Part shown: piece after piece, positions 51,190 through 61,607 of the stretch
Layout of the letters: each line of letters opens with the position of its first letter
Numbering within the stretch: position 1 is the stretch's first letter
Origin: JACCZX01 sp963807155
GTDB lineage: Bacteria > Pseudomonadota > Gammaproteobacteria > Burkholderiales > Burkholderiaceae_F
Direction: 5' to 3'
Assembly: GCA_963807155.1 (NCBI GenBank)
Contig: CAWEAZ010000038.1
Coordinates: 124,001-188,000 of the forward strand
DNA length: 64,000 bases
Position numbers and translations under genes: made by a program
The notes under the pieces: generated by a model
What the model saw: the letters and a program-made list of their open reading frames with translations, nothing else
What the model was told of the DNA's origin: nothing
The model's database searches: none

Positions 51190-54084
51190 TCAGCGTCCGA
51201 CGGCAAGGCGCTGCGGTGGCCGCTGACGCGCAAGCACCGGTGCGAGGTACCGCCCCGTATAGCTTTGCTTGCTGGCAACCACCACTTCCGGAGGACCGCT
51301 GGCGATGATCTCGCCGCCGCCATCGCCCCCTTCGGGGCCGAGGTCGATCACCCAGTCGGCGGTCTTGATCACGTCGAGGTTGTGCTCGATCACGATCACC
51401 GTGTTGCCGGTATCGCGCAGTTGGTGCAGCACTTTCAGTAACAGGGCGATGTCGTGAAAGTGCAATCCGGTTGTCGGCTCGTCGAGGATGTAGAGCGTGC
51501 GGCCGGTATCGCGCTTCGACAATTCCAGCGACAGCTTCACTCGCTGCGCTTCGCCGCCGGACAGCGTCACCGCGCTCTGCCCCAGCTTGATGTAGGCAAG
51601 CCCGACGTCGATCAGCGTTTGCAGCTTGCGCGCGATGCTCGGCACCGCGTTGAAAAACTCGAATGCGTCCTCGACCGTTAGGTCGAGCACGTCGGCGATG
51701 CTCTTCCCTTTGTAGTGCACTTCGAGCGTTTCGCGGTTGTAGCGCTTGCCGTGGCAGATGTCGCACGGCACGTAAACATCGGGCAGAAAATGCATCTCGA
51801 CCTTGATGACGCCGTCGCCCTGACAAGTTTCGCAGCGGCCGCCCTTCACGTTGAATGAAAAGCGGCCAGCTTCGTAGCCGCGCTCGCGCGCTGTCGGCGT
51901 TTCGGCAAACAGTTCGCGAATCGGCGTGAACAGTCCCGTGTACGTGGCCGGATTCGAGCGCGGCGTACGGCCGATCGCGCTCTGATCGACATTGATGACC
52001 TTGTCGAAATTTTCGAGCCCGTCAATCGATTCATGTGGCGCCGGCTCGGCCGATGAGCCGTACAAATGGCGGGCGACCGCGGCGTACAACGTGTCGTTGA
52101 TCAGCGTCGATTTGCCTGACCCCGATACGCCGGTCACGCACGTCAGCAGCCCGACCGGAATTTCCAGCGTCACATTCTTTAGATTGTTTCCGTGCGCGCC
52201 ACTGACTTTCAGCCACGTTGTGAACGGCGGCGTGCGGTCGTTCGGTATCTCGATCTGCCGCCGGCCGGACAGATACTGGCCGGTCAACGAGTTCGGATCG
52301 TCAAGCACGTCGCTGAGCTCGCCTTGCGCGATAACCTCACCGCCGTGCACACCCGCACCCGGGCCCATGTCAACCACGTAGTCGGCCGCGCGAATCGCGT
52401 CTTCGTCGTGCTCGACAACGATCACCGTGTTGCCGAAGTCGCGCAAGTGCTTCAGTGTGTCGATCAAACGGCCGTTGTCGCGCTGATGCAGGCCGATCGA
52501 AGGCTCGTCGAGCACATACATCACGCCGGTTAGACCCGAACCGATCTGCGACGCCAGGCGGATGCGTTGCGACTCGCCGCCCGATAGCGTTTCGGCCGAG
52601 CGATCGAGCGACAGATAATCAAGCCCGACGTTGACCAGAAAACGCAAGCGCGAGCCGATTTCCTTGACGATCTTGCTGGCAATCTCCTTTTTCGACCCCG
52701 TGAAGTCGAGCCGCTCGAAGTATTCAAATGCTTCACGCAGCGGTGCCGCCGCGATCTGATAGATGCCGCGCCGATCGGCCCCTTCGCCGATGAATACGTT
52801 GCGCGCCTCGCGCCGCAGCCGTGTTCCCTCGCAAACTGGGCATGGGCGGCGGCTGCGCAGCTTTCCGAGCTCTTCACGCACGACCGGCGAATCGGTTTCG
52901 CGGAAGCGCCTCTGCAGATTCGGAATGACGCCCTCGAATGGGTGCCGTCGCATCATCTTGCGGCCGCGTTCGTTGGTGTACGCAAATGCGATCTCCGTCT
53001 CGCCCGAACCGTTGAGAACGACGTCGCGTGCACTCTCCGGAAGCTCACCAAACGGCGCCTCGATGTCGAACCCGTAATGCTGCGCAAGCGTGGCGAGCAT
53101 CTGGAAGTAGTACTGATTGCGCGCGTCCCAACCCTTGATCGCACCGCTTGCGAGCGACAGTTCGGGGTGCGCGACGACGCGGCTCTGATCGAAGTAATCC
53201 ACCTGGCCGAGTCCGTCGCACGCTTCGCAAGCGCCCATCGGGTTGTTGAAGGAAAACAGTCTCGGTTCGAGCTCGGACAACGAGTAGTCGCATTCGGGGC
53301 ACGCGAAGCGGCTTGAGAAAAGCGTCTCTCGCCCATCGTCCAGATCAAGCAGCAGCGCACGGCCATCCGCTAGTCGCAGCGCGGTTTCGAAGGATTCCGC
53401 AAGGCGCTGCTTCGCATCGGCGCGCACTTTCAGTCGATCGACCACGACATCGAGCGAATGTTTTTCGACTTTTTTTAATGGAGGCAAGGCGTCGGCTTCG
53501 ACGATCGCACCGTCGATGCGAAAGCGTACGAAGCCTTGCGTCTGCATGTCGTCAAAGAATTCGGCGAATTCGCCTTTGCGCTCGCGGATCACCGGTGCCA
53601 GCACCATCACTCGCGTGTCCGACGGCAAGCGCAGTGTGGTGTCGACCATTTGCGACACGCTTTGCGATTGCAGCGGCAATTTGTGAATCGGGCAGTAGGG
53701 AGTGCCGACGCGCGCGTATAGCAGCCGCAGGTAGTCGTGAATTTCGGTCACCGTACCGACGGTTGAGCGCGGATTGTGTGACGCGGAGCGCTGCTCGATC
53801 GAAATCGCCGGAGAAAGCCCTTCGATCAGATCGACATCGGGCTTTTCCATCAGCTGCAAGAACTGGCGCGCGTAGGCGGAGAGCGATTCGACGTAGCGAC
53901 GCTGGCCCTCTGCATACAGCGTGTCGAACGCAAGCGACGATTTGCCCGAGCCGGACAGGCCGGTGATGACGATCAGCCGGTGACGCGGTAAATCGAGATC
54001 GATGTTTTTCAGGTTGTGCGTGCGCGCGCCCCGCACCCTGATGTGTTCCGTACGGATCTCGCCGCTACTGCGGAATGCGCTCAT
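51190..54084 (-). CDS. uvrA: Excinuclease ABC subunit A
   Basis: DNA-damage recognition subunit of nucleotide excision repair, 964 residues. Walker motifs are GLSGSGKSSLAFDTLYAEGQ and GVSGSGKSTLINDTLY, with signatures LSGGESQRIRLA and LSGGEAQRVKLS. Zinc-finger cysteines appear in CPECDYSLSELEP, CPVCEGTRL, and CETCQGDGVIKVEMHFLPDV with CDICHGKRY. The protein is full length. I see no convincing LexA box in its 5' gap (54085-54226). It converges on the ECF module and is divergent from the MFS gene. Confidence 0.97.
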   Translation of the reverse strand: MSAFRSSGEIRTEHIRVRGARTHNLKNIDLDLPRHRLIVITGLSGSGKSSLAFDTLYAEGQRRYVESLSAYARQFLQLMEKPDVDLIEGLSPAISIEQRSASHNPRSTVGTVTEIHDYLRLLYARVGTPYCPIHKLPLQSQSVSQMVDTTLRLPSDTRVMVLAPVIRERKGEFAEFFDDMQTQGFVRFRIDGAIVEADALPPLKKVEKHSLDVVVDRLKVRADAKQRLAESFETALRLADGRALLLDLDDGRETLFSSRFACPECDYSLSELEPRLFSFNNPMGACEACDGLGQVDYFDQSRVVAHPELSLASGAIKGWDARNQYYFQMLATLAQHYGFDIEAPFGELPESARDVVLNGSGETEIAFAYTNERGRKMMRRHPFEGVIPNLQRRFRETDSPVVREELGKLRSRRPCPVCEGTRLRREARNVFIGEGADRRGIYQIAAAPLREAFEYFERLDFTGSKKEIASKIVKEIGSRLRFLVNVGLDYLSLDRSAETLSGGESQRIRLASQIGSGLTGVMYVLDEPSIGLHQRDNGRLIDTLKHLRDFGNTVIVVEHDEDAIRAADYVVDMGPGAGVHGGEVIAQGELSDVLDDPNSLTGQYLSGRRQIEIPNDRTPPFTTWLKVSGAHGNNLKNVTLEIPVGLLTCVTGVSGSGKSTLINDTLYAAVARHLYGSSAEPAPHESIDGLENFDKVINVDQSAIGRTPRSNPATYTGLFTPIRELFAETPTARERGYEAGRFSFNVKGGRCETCQGDGVIKVEMHFLPDVYVPCDICHGKRYNRETLEVHYKGKSIADVLDLTVEDAFEFFNAVPSIARKLQTLIDVGLAYIKLGQSAVTLSGGEAQRVKLSLELSKRDTGRTLYILDEPTTGLHFHDIALLLKVLHQLRDTGNTVIVIEHNLDVIKTADWVIDLGPEGGDGGGEIIASGPPEVVVASKQSYTGRYLAPVLARQRPPQRLAVGR

Positions 54085-54226
54085 CGGCTGCTCATTTGCT
54101 GCTCAGGTGGTGCAAATCGTACGAATCAAAAGGGCAACTTGTTACTATAACTACAAACTCATACGCGGCCTCGTATGTAGCCCCATGCATCTCGGTTGGC
54201 GCCGCGCACATCACATCAGTTCCGGC

Positions 54227-55441
54227 ATGACCGATCCAATCCAATCGCGGATGACCCCGCTCGAAATCCGGGCCAGCATTTCGCTGGCCTCGATATTCGC
54301 GCTGCGATTACTGGGCTTGTTCCTGATCCTGCCGGTATTCGCGGTTTACGCGCAGACCATTCCGGGTGGAACAGATGCGACCCTGGTTGGGCTCGCGCTC
54401 GGTATCTACGGGCTGACGCAGGGTGTGTTGCAGATCCCTTATGGCGCGGCCAGCGATCGTTGGGGCCGCAAGCCGGTGATCGCGGCCGGCTTGGTCGTGT
54501 TCGCTGCGGGCAGCTTTACCGCTGCCCTGGCGACCGACATCGTTTGGACGATCGTCGGACGCGCCATTCAGGGCGCGGGCGCAATCTCGGCCGCGGTGAC
54601 CGCGTTCATCGCCGACAGCACCCGTGACGAGCATCGGACCAAAGCGATGGCGTTGGTTGGTGGATCGGTCGCGCTGACATTCGCAGGATCATTGGTGCTG
54701 GCGCCGTTGCTGTATCCGACCATTGGGGTGCGCGGTCTTTTCGCCCTGACAGGCGTACTCGTTGTGATGGCGATCGGGGTGTTGTTCTGGGTCGTGCCGG
54801 CGGCCCCGGCCGCGCCGGTTGAAGCCAATGGCCATGGTGCGACCACCCGAGCCGTGTTGTTCGATGGCCAGCTGCTTCGCCTCAACGTCGGCATTTTTGT
54901 CTTGCACGCCGTGCTGATGGCAATGTTTGTCGTCATTCCAATCTTGCTGGTCGAGCGCGGTTTGCCAGTGTCCGAACACTGGAAGATTTACTTTCCGGCG
55001 GTGATGCTTTCCTTTGCCCTGATGGCAAGGCCATTAATCGTGGCCGAGCGTCGTGGTTCGATGCGCGGGCTCTTTATCGGGTCGATCGCGCTGGTGCTGG
55101 CGGCACAACTCGGATTCTTGCTACGAGGTGACACCCTGCTGTGGATGGCGCTATGGCTGCTGATTTTTTTTACTGGATTTAACATTCTGGAGGCGAGTCT
55201 GCCGTCATTGGTGTCCCGCATTGCGCCAACGTCCGCCAAGGGGCTTGCGTTGGGCATCTACAATACGGCGCAGGCGGTAGGGCTTTTTGCCGGTGGTGCA
55301 CTCGGTGGCGCCATCGTCGCCGGGTGGGGATCGGAAGCCGTATTCGTATTTGCGGCAATCGTATTGGCGGTGTGGTTGTTGCTTGCTCTCGGCATGCGCG
55401 AAGTCCCGATCACGACCGCTAGCGCGCCGTTGCCAACTTAG
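54227..55441 (+). CDS. MFS transporter (YajR-like)
   Basis: Twelve-helix major facilitator of 404 residues from ATG 54227. The loop 2-3 motif is GAASDRWGRKPVIAAGLVV, and the early FALRLLGLFLILPVFAVYAQ is typical of the YajR/drug-efflux group next to uvrA-ssb in betaproteobacteria. It lacks the C-terminal YAM domain. The substrate is unknown. It lies 50 bases upstream of ssb, and uvrA-MFS-ssb is a conserved order. Confidence 0.9.
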   Translation: MTDPIQSRMTPLEIRASISLASIFALRLLGLFLILPVFAVYAQTIPGGTDATLVGLALGIYGLTQGVLQIPYGAASDRWGRKPVIAAGLVVFAAGSFTAALATDIVWTIVGRAIQGAGAISAAVTAFIADSTRDEHRTKAMALVGGSVALTFAGSLVLAPLLYPTIGVRGLFALTGVLVVMAIGVLFWVVPAAPAAPVEANGHGATTRAVLFDGQLLRLNVGIFVLHAVLMAMFVVIPILLVERGLPVSEHWKIYFPAVMLSFALMARPLIVAERRGSMRGLFIGSIALVLAAQLGFLLRGDTLLWMALWLLIFFTGFNILEASLPSLVSRIAPTSAKGLALGIYNTAQAVGLFAGGALGGAIVAGWGSEAVFVFAAIVLAVWLLLALGMREVPITTASAPLPT

Positions 55442-55491
55442 AGCGCAGAGCGGTTGGAATTCCTGGTGTATAGAACAGCGAGGAGATAGCG

Positions 55492-55971
55492 ATGGCATCG
55501 GTTAACAAAGTGATACTGATCGGAAATCTGGGTCGTGACCCCGAGACACGGTATACGGCCGACGGCGCGGCAGTCACGAATATCACTATCGCGACATCGG
55601 ATCGCTGGAAGGACAAGGCCACGGGCGAAATGAAGGAGGCCACCGAGTGGCACAAAGTTGCCTTTTTCGGCCGTCTTGCCGAAATCGCGGGCGAGTATTT
55701 GAAGAAGGGCAGGCCCGTGTATGTCGAAGGCAAGTTGCGCACTCGCAAGTGGCAGGATAAAGAAGGGCAGGATCGCTACACGACCGAGGTGATCGCAGAC
55801 AACATGCAGATGCTCGGGTCGCGCGAAGGCATGGGTGGAGGAGCGGGAGGCGACTTCGAGGCTGTCGAAGAATCGCGTGCCCCAGCACGCTCTAGCGCAC
55901 CGTCAAGCGGCACCCGCAGCGCCAAGTCAGCGCCAAGCGTCGCTGAAATGGATGACGACATCCCGTTTTAG
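55492..55971 (+). CDS. ssb: Single-stranded DNA-binding protein
   Basis: OB-fold protein that coats single-stranded DNA. The 159 residues start ASVNKVILIGNLGRDPETRY, with WHKVAFFGRLAEIAGEYLKKG and VYVEGKLRTRKWQDK. A Gly/Ser-rich linker leads to the acidic C-terminal tip MDDDIPF, which recruits partner proteins. The ATG has a GGAG ribosome binding site. Confidence 0.97.
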   Translation: MASVNKVILIGNLGRDPETRYTADGAAVTNITIATSDRWKDKATGEMKEATEWHKVAFFGRLAEIAGEYLKKGRPVYVEGKLRTRKWQDKEGQDRYTTEVIADNMQMLGSREGMGGGAGGDFEAVEESRAPARSSAPSSGTRSAKSAPSVAEMDDDIPF

Positions 55972-56027
55972 GCAGTGATCAGTGATCGGCGGCGATCGAA
56001 GTAATTCTTCCGCTGGCTTCACTAATC

Positions 56028-56060
56028 GAGCCGCCCGCGCGGCCGCCCGAAGGGCGGCTC
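56028..56060 (+). terminator. Possible terminator after ssb
   Basis: GAGCCGCCC (56028-56036) and GGGCGGCTC (56052-56060) can pair. A competing inner hairpin, GCCGCCC (56042-56048) with GGGCGGC (56052-56058), has a GAA loop. Only a short TCTCT follows, so termination is probably weak. The gap 55972-56129 holds nothing else visible. Confidence 0.45.
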
Positions 56061-56129
56061 TCTAACTAATCGCGACGAGTGCACGCGTGACCGCAAAACG
56101 GTCGCGTACACGAGGAGCGCCGGTTACAC

Positions 56130-57354
56130 ATGGACCTGAGTTTTCTTCCTGAGTGGCCTCTCACCTGGCCCACCGCCATGGCGGTGGCAGTGCTCGCGTT
56201 GTTAGCGGCGGCGGCGGGCGAAGTCGCGGCGCGCTGGCTCCGCATCCCGCGCCTGCTTGGATATCTGGCGGCAGGAGCGCTATTTGGCGCGGGCGGCTAC
56301 GTACTGCAGCTGCTGAAAATCGAAGAGCTGCCAGTTCGTACGATGCAATTTTCTATGAACTTTGCCGCCGCCGTCATTCTGTTCGACGTCGGGCAGCGCG
56401 TGTCGTTCGGCTGGGTTCGGCGCAATCCTGCTCTCGCGGTCGCCAGCGTGCTCGAAAGCGGGTTGACCTTCGTCGCCGTCTATCTCGTGATGCAAGTGTT
56501 CGATATCGCACCGCTCGCAGCCGCGCTGATCGCAGCGATCAGCATGTCGACCTCGCCCGCGGTCGTTCTTGCCGTTACGCAGGAGCTGCGCGCACAGGGC
56601 CAGGTCACTGAGCGCACATTGTTGCTCACAGCATTGAATTCGATTTACGCGGTCGTGCTCTCGACGTTGCTTCTCGCGTGGGCACGCGTGCAGACGCGGG
56701 GCGTGCTCGACGACTATCTACTTCATCCTGCGTACTTGATAGTGGGCTCGCTGGCGCTAGCTGCAATTGGCGCACGCTTGTTTCTGTGGGTCGTAGGATT
56801 TGTCGGTCGCGATCGTGCCGCGCAGATCATGGTGATGCTGGCGGTCGTCTGGATCGTGTTTGCCAGTTCGGTTGCTTTGAAATTGTCACCGTTGTTGGCG
56901 CTGCTCGCGTGCGGTGCATTCGTTCGCACATTCGACAAGCAGCGTTTGTTGGCGAGGACCGATATTGGCCTTGCATCCGGGGTTGCGCTTGCGTTGTTCT
57001 TTGCCCTGTCGGCTGCGGTCGTCGACGTCCGGGTGCTGTTTGCCGCGTGGCTGCCGGCGCTTGGCGTTGGTTCTGGTGCGCGCCGTCTGCAAGATCGGTG
57101 CGGTTAGCGTGCTGGCTCCTTCGACCGGAATCTCGTGGCGCAAGGGAATGTGGACCGGTATCGGTCTACTGCCGATGTCGGCGCTGGCACTGATGCTGAC
57201 GTACGAAGTTTCGCAGCTCAACCCGCAGCTCGGCGCGCAGACTAATGCGGTGCTGCTGTTAAGTGTCGTGATTCTGCAGATAGCCGGTGCGCTCGCGCTG
57301 ATGTATGCGCTGCGCAAGAGCGGCGAGGCACGAGACACGGGAACAGGAAGATGA
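56130..57354 (+). CDS. Cation:proton antiporter (CPA2-like), frameshifted
   Basis: Polytopic protein of about 407 residues without a cytosolic RCK domain. The first frame gives most helices (LLGYLAAGALFGAGG, FAAAVILFDVGQRV, ISMSTSPAVVLAVTQEL). From about residue 311 the sequence LALVLVRAVCKIGAVSV, LAPSTGISWRKGMWTGIGLL and a last helix lie in the next frame. Removing one base at about 57060 (ccggcg-c-ttggcg) restores it; the span is 3n+1. The ATGA overlap with ybdK shows the true end. Relation to Kef-type transporters is inferred from topology. Confidence 0.8.
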
Positions 57355-58548
57355 CAGCACCGTCAACGATCACGAAAACGATCAACCAGGGAATCAGCGA
57401 AATCAGCCCGCTCGAATTCCAGGCGTCGAACTCTGCTGACCGTCGGCGTCGAGCTCGAGTTGCAGTTGATCGATCGCCGTACCGGAGATCTGACGCGCGG
57501 TGCATCAGACCTGATCGCGCTCGTATCGAAGAAGCCATTTCCCGGCGAGATCAAGCCTGAAATTACCGAGAGCATGCTTGAGATCAGCACGTCGGTGCAT
57601 CGTTCGTTTGCGCCGCTGATGGCGGAGTTGATCACGATGCGCGATACGCTGGTCGCGGGCGCCGATCGGCTCGATATCGAAGTTGCCGGCGGTGGCGCGC
57701 ATCCGTTCCAGCGCTGGTATGACCGCCAGATCTACGATCGACCGCGCTTCCGGCACGTCGCTGGTTTGTACGGTTATCTGGCAAAGCAGTTCACCGTCTT
57801 CGGCCAGCACGTGCACATAGGCTGCGAAAACGGGACGCAAGCGCTGTGGCTGCTGCATCGATTGTCGTCGTACGTCCCGCAGTTCATCGCACTGGCCGCG
57901 GCGAGTCCGTATTTTCAGGGCGTGGACACGTCGTATGACTGCTCGCGCTTGAACAGCGTGTACGCGTTTCCGTTGTCGGGCCGCGCACCGTTCGTGACCG
58001 ACTGGCCGGCGTTCGAGCGTTTCTTCGGCAAGCTGAAAGCGCTCGGGGTCGTGCAGAGCATGAAAGACTTCTACTGGGATATTCGGCCGAAGCCCGAGTT
58101 CGGAACGATCGAAGTGCGCGTATGCGACACGCCGCTGACGGTCGAGCGTGCGGCCATACTGGCGGCGTACATCCAGGCGATTTGCCGAATGCTGCTCGCG
58201 CATCCTGTACAGCCCGAGAGTGAAGAGATCTACCTGACCTATAACTACAACCGTTTTCAGGCGTGCCGCTTCGGCCTCGAAGGGCAAGTGATCGACGCCG
58301 CTACCGGCGCCAGCAGCCCATTGCATGAAGAGGTGCTTACAACGCTGGAAATGTGCCGCCCGTTTGCGCGTGAGCTCGAATCGACCTACGCAATGGACGA
58401 GATCGAACGTTGGGTGCGCACCAGCGGCAACGATGCGCGCTGGCAGCGCGAAACGTTTCAGCGGCGGCATTCGATGGCCGAGCTGCTGCTTGAATCGGCC
58501 GATCGCTGGCGCGGCAAGGCGGCGCCTGCCAAAGACATTGTCTATTGA
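57351..58548 (+). CDS. YbdK-family carboxylate-amine ligase (glutamate-cysteine ligase-like), frameshifted
   Basis: GCS2-type ligase of about 398 residues. The first frame gives a leader ending PLEFQASNS. The catalytic part (LTVGVELELQLIDRRTGDL, PEITESMLEISTSVH, FGQHVHIGCENGTQAL, YWDIRPKPEFGTIEVRVCD, RFQACRFGLEGQVID) is in the next frame. Dropping one base near 57431-57437 joins them; the span is 3n+1. The reaction of most YbdK proteins is weak glutamate-cysteine ligation or unknown. The start overlaps the antiporter stop (ATGA), so they are coupled. Confidence 0.88.
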
Positions 58549-58559
58549 CGCGCGCAGCG

Positions 58560-59396
58560 TCAACCGCTGAGCAGCGACAGCGCGATCGGATGCAGCGCTC
58601 CGGCGCTTGCGATCAATGAAGGCTCTACCAGCGGATCGCCGCCGCTCCATGAAGTAACGACACCTCCCGCGCCTTCGATCACCGGCACGATCGCGGCGAC
58701 GTCCCAGTAACCGAGCCGCGGATCGAGCATCAAGTCGGCGGCACCGGTCGCGACGGCGAAATAGCCGAAGCAATCGCCCCACGTGCGGTAGAGCTTTGCT
58801 TGCCTGACTAGGGCGTCGATGCGCGCTGCGTTTTCTGCTGGCTGTTCGCCCGATGTCCAGTGCGATGTGACAAGCACCGTCGCATCGGCGAGGCGATCGC
58901 AGCTCCGCACCTGAGCGCGTCGGGAAGAGCCGTCGCTCGAATAGAGCACCGTGCCGCGCTGATGTCCGATCAGCGCGACACCCGCCGCAGGGTGTCCTAT
59001 CGCCCCGAGCACCGGTCGATAGTCGCCGCGCTCCCAACGTTCCAACGCGATCAACGTTCCGAACAGGAAACAGTTCGTGATGAACGCGCGTGTGCCGTCG
59101 ATCGGGTCGAGCACCCAGCGATAGTCACGGCCGTCCTTAACGCCGTGCTCCTCACCGATGATTGCGTGCCTCGGATAGCGCCGCTCGATCAAGCGGCGCA
59201 TCGCCGCTTCTGCGTTGCGGTCGGCGAGCGTTACCGGGCTGGCATCGCTCTTCGTTGCAACCGTTGCGCCGCTCAGAAACAACGGTCGAATCGTGGCGAA
59301 AGCGATCGCGATCAGCTCATGCATGAACGGCACGAACTCATGCTCCTCTGCCGCCGACAGCGAAGCGCTATAGCGTCCGCTGTGATTTCTGATCAC
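58560..59396 (-). CDS. hisN: Histidinol-phosphatase (inositol monophosphatase family)
   Basis: Magnesium-dependent phosphatase of 278 residues. The metal site is IIGEEHG and WVLDPIDGTRAFITNCFLFGTLIAL; the late motif is YWDVAAIVPVIEGAGGVV. The DPIDGTRAF form and length fit HisN-like members better than SuhB. Other his genes are absent, so the substrate is an inference. It overlaps the thioredoxin-fold gene by four bases. Confidence 0.88.
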   Translation of the reverse strand: MIRNHSGRYSASLSAAEEHEFVPFMHELIAIAFATIRPLFLSGATVATKSDASPVTLADRNAEAAMRRLIERRYPRHAIIGEEHGVKDGRDYRWVLDPIDGTRAFITNCFLFGTLIALERWERGDYRPVLGAIGHPAAGVALIGHQRGTVLYSSDGSSRRAQVRSCDRLADATVLVTSHWTSGEQPAENAARIDALVRQAKLYRTWGDCFGYFAVATGAADLMLDPRLGYWDVAAIVPVIEGAGGVVTSWSGGDPLVEPSLIASAGALHPIALSLLSG

Positions 59397-60979
59397 GCGC
59401 GCTTGGGCTTGAACAGGTTTTCGCAGGCGGCGCGATCGGCGGTGTCGGTCGACGCAGGTGCGCAGATCGGCAAGACCTTTGCATTCATGCGCGCAAGCTC
59501 CGCGTCGTGGCTGCCATTCTTATTCCATGCGGCGAGCCTTCCGCTCATACGTTCAAGCGTGCGCTTGCTGCGGCCCGAAAATGCTCCCGGCTCGTTGCGC
59601 AATTCGCCGATTACGCTCGACGCCGCTCTTTCGATCTGCGGCGCATCCTGCGGCGCAAGATCAATCAGATAGCGCACATACGAGCCACCCCATTCGAGCC
59701 GCGTCGCGGGACCAACCGAAGTTTCATAACCCTGCCGCGCCCAATCGATCGCGGCGGCATTGCCCGCCGGTGTATTGCGCTTCTTCGCGTTCGACGCAAG
59801 CGCCAGCATGTAGTAGTACGGTGAGTGCGAGCGCTTCAGCTCGCGGGTCATTAACGCATCGGACTCGTCGAGCAAGCCCGCGCGTGCCATCATCGAACCA
59901 GCGCTGTAGATGACCGATTGCCGCTCGTTGACGTCGGTGGTTTCGCGATCGGCGCGCTCGGCTTGCGCGCGCACTTCGGCGATCAAAGGCTCGGGCAATG
60001 CACCGTCCTTGTTGTCCAGCCGCGCGAGCGCGACTTTGCCGCTCGTAGCCCACACGCGGCCCGCTTGGCTTAGCGTCGGATCCTTCGCCAATCCATCGAG
60101 TGCTGCGCTCCACGTCTTGATCAACTCGATGCGCTCGGCGGATTTCGGCGCCGTGATCGCGCCGACGATATCGTCGCCGCTGAAGGCAAGCTGGTCGTAG
60201 TGTTCGCGTACCAGCTCGGGTCGAGCCAGCACGCTCTTTACGCTGGCAATTGCATCGGCCTTGTCGATCGCGGGCTTCGCGTCATCTTTCGCAGTGGCTA
60301 TCGCGCCAAGCGCCTGCAGCACGAGTCGTGACGACGCCTCGCGCTGCTCCGGCGGGCAGCTGCGTGCAAGCTTTAGCAACGTGGCCGGCACGTCCCTTTC
60401 TGGCACGAGTTGCTCATCGTCGGTGCCCCAAGAGTAGTAAGCGAGCAGCCGCCAGTCCTCCGTCGACAGGGGCTTGCCGGCAAGCGCTGACGCCAGCAGT
60501 TGACGCGCCGAAGCGCCGCCCGCGAGTCCGTAGTCGAGCAATTGCATGTACTTGGCGGGCTCGACCGAGCCTTCGAGGCGAGTAACTTCGTTGCCGTCGG
60601 CCGTTAACAGCACCATCGTCGGATAGCCGCTGACGTTAAAGCGCTTGCCGAGTGCCTGCCCGCTGGGGGTGTCGCCATCGATGTACACCGGGACGAACGC
60701 GCGCGACTTCGCGACGAACTCATCGCGCGTGAAGATGGTTGACTTGACGTGATTGCACGGCGGACACCAGGCCGCGGTCCAGAACAGGAAGACCGGCTTT
60801 TTGTCCGCGATTGCGCGGGCAAATGCGGAATCGACATCACCAGTCGTCTTCGTGTTTACCCAGGCGATCGACGCCGGGGTCGATTTGGCGACGTCGGCTT
60901 TCGGCGCCGGCTCAGGCGACTTCGTGCAAGCCGCAGCAAACAAGGCGCAGGCAATCGCAAAGGTCCAACTCTTTCTCAT
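59393..60979 (-). CDS. Thioredoxin-fold lipoprotein with helical C-terminal domain
   Basis: ATG 60979 gives 528 residues: a lipoprotein signal with lipobox AAAC, a thioredoxin fold with the active site FWTAAWCPPCNHVKSTIF and cis-proline region FNVSGYPTMVLL, then about 370 mostly helical, Ala-rich residues with no recognised fold. Relatives are annotated as thioredoxin-family proteins. It may be a periplasmic reductase or disulfide carrier. It precedes hisN and follows the phosphonate-type genes on the same strand. Confidence 0.82.
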   Translation of the reverse strand: MRKSWTFAIACALFAAACTKSPEPAPKADVAKSTPASIAWVNTKTTGDVDSAFARAIADKKPVFLFWTAAWCPPCNHVKSTIFTRDEFVAKSRAFVPVYIDGDTPSGQALGKRFNVSGYPTMVLLTADGNEVTRLEGSVEPAKYMQLLDYGLAGGASARQLLASALAGKPLSTEDWRLLAYYSWGTDDEQLVPERDVPATLLKLARSCPPEQREASSRLVLQALGAIATAKDDAKPAIDKADAIASVKSVLARPELVREHYDQLAFSGDDIVGAITAPKSAERIELIKTWSAALDGLAKDPTLSQAGRVWATSGKVALARLDNKDGALPEPLIAEVRAQAERADRETTDVNERQSVIYSAGSMMARAGLLDESDALMTRELKRSHSPYYYMLALASNAKKRNTPAGNAAAIDWARQGYETSVGPATRLEWGGSYVRYLIDLAPQDAPQIERAASSVIGELRNEPGAFSGRSKRTLERMSGRLAAWNKNGSHDAELARMNAKVLPICAPASTDTADRAACENLFKPKRA

Positions 60980-61021
60980 CGACGTTCCTTGGCCCGCGTA
61001 GTGCAACGCGAGACGCGCAGT

Positions 61022-61605
61022 TTATCGCCGCAGCGCAATCGTTTTGGCCAGTGCCAGGTAGTGGCCGAGCGGAGGGGTCTCGGCGTTTTCAATCTTCGCC
61101 GCGTCGTCCCACAGGCGCACGCTGACCGCGCCCTCGGCGTGCGGTTGCGAAATGAACCGTTGTGCCTCGGAGTCGGTAAAAATCCCGCCCTGAAGTTCGA
61201 GGCTGCGCTTCGAGTCTGCCGATAAATTGGCCCAGTATTGAGCGCCGTTGATGGAGCTCCCAGTTCGCAATGTGCCCGCGGGCGCACAGATATCGCTTGG
61301 CATCGACATGCAACCTGATCGGCTGCAGCACGGCATCGTCGAACAGCGCGCGCAAGAACGGCAGCGCGACGTACTCGTGCCGATCATCGATACCTCGCAA
61401 CGTCGGCGTCTCGCCCTGGTCGTTGACCATGTGGCCGAGGTCGTGCAACAGCGCGGCGACGATCAGCGCCGTATCCGCGCCGCTTTGCTCGGCCAACTGT
61501 GCCGATTGCAAGGCGTGCTGTAACTGTGTGACCGGTTCGCCCGCGTACATGCGGTCGCCCTTGGCGGCGAACAGCGGCTCGATATCGTCGAGAGCTCAGA
61601 GCCAT
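61022..61605 (-). CDS. Phosphonate-degradation-associated HD-domain oxygenase (PhnZ-like), two frameshifts
   Basis: The restored protein has about 193 residues and resembles the HDIG family of phosphonate operons (PhnZ-like diiron oxygenases). Reading ATG 61605 as MALS and dropping one T near 61593 gives MALSLDDIEPLFAAKGDRMY, the normal family start. AVT-type QLQHALQSAQLAEQSGAD, LLHDLGHMVND, HEYVALPFLRALF and LHVDAKRYLC carry the metal ligands. A second single-base drop between about 61245 and 61290 leads to LSADSKRSLELQGGIFTDSE and VRLWDDAAKIENAETPPL. The span is 3n+2, so both sites have one extra base. Confidence 0.82.
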
Positions 61606-61607
61606 CG

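Noticed and set aside
54121..54160. TTGTTA and TATAAC as a promoter between uvrA and the MFS gene
   Set aside because: The two hexamers nearly touch, and neither has a partner at a 16-18 base distance. No LexA-type palindrome is present either.
57505..59037. Long open frame of 510 codons on the minus strand across ybdK and hisN
   Set aside because: It is antisense to ybdK and out of frame with hisN, both recognisable. The translation is Arg/Ala-rich low-information sequence typical of antisense frames in GC-rich DNA.
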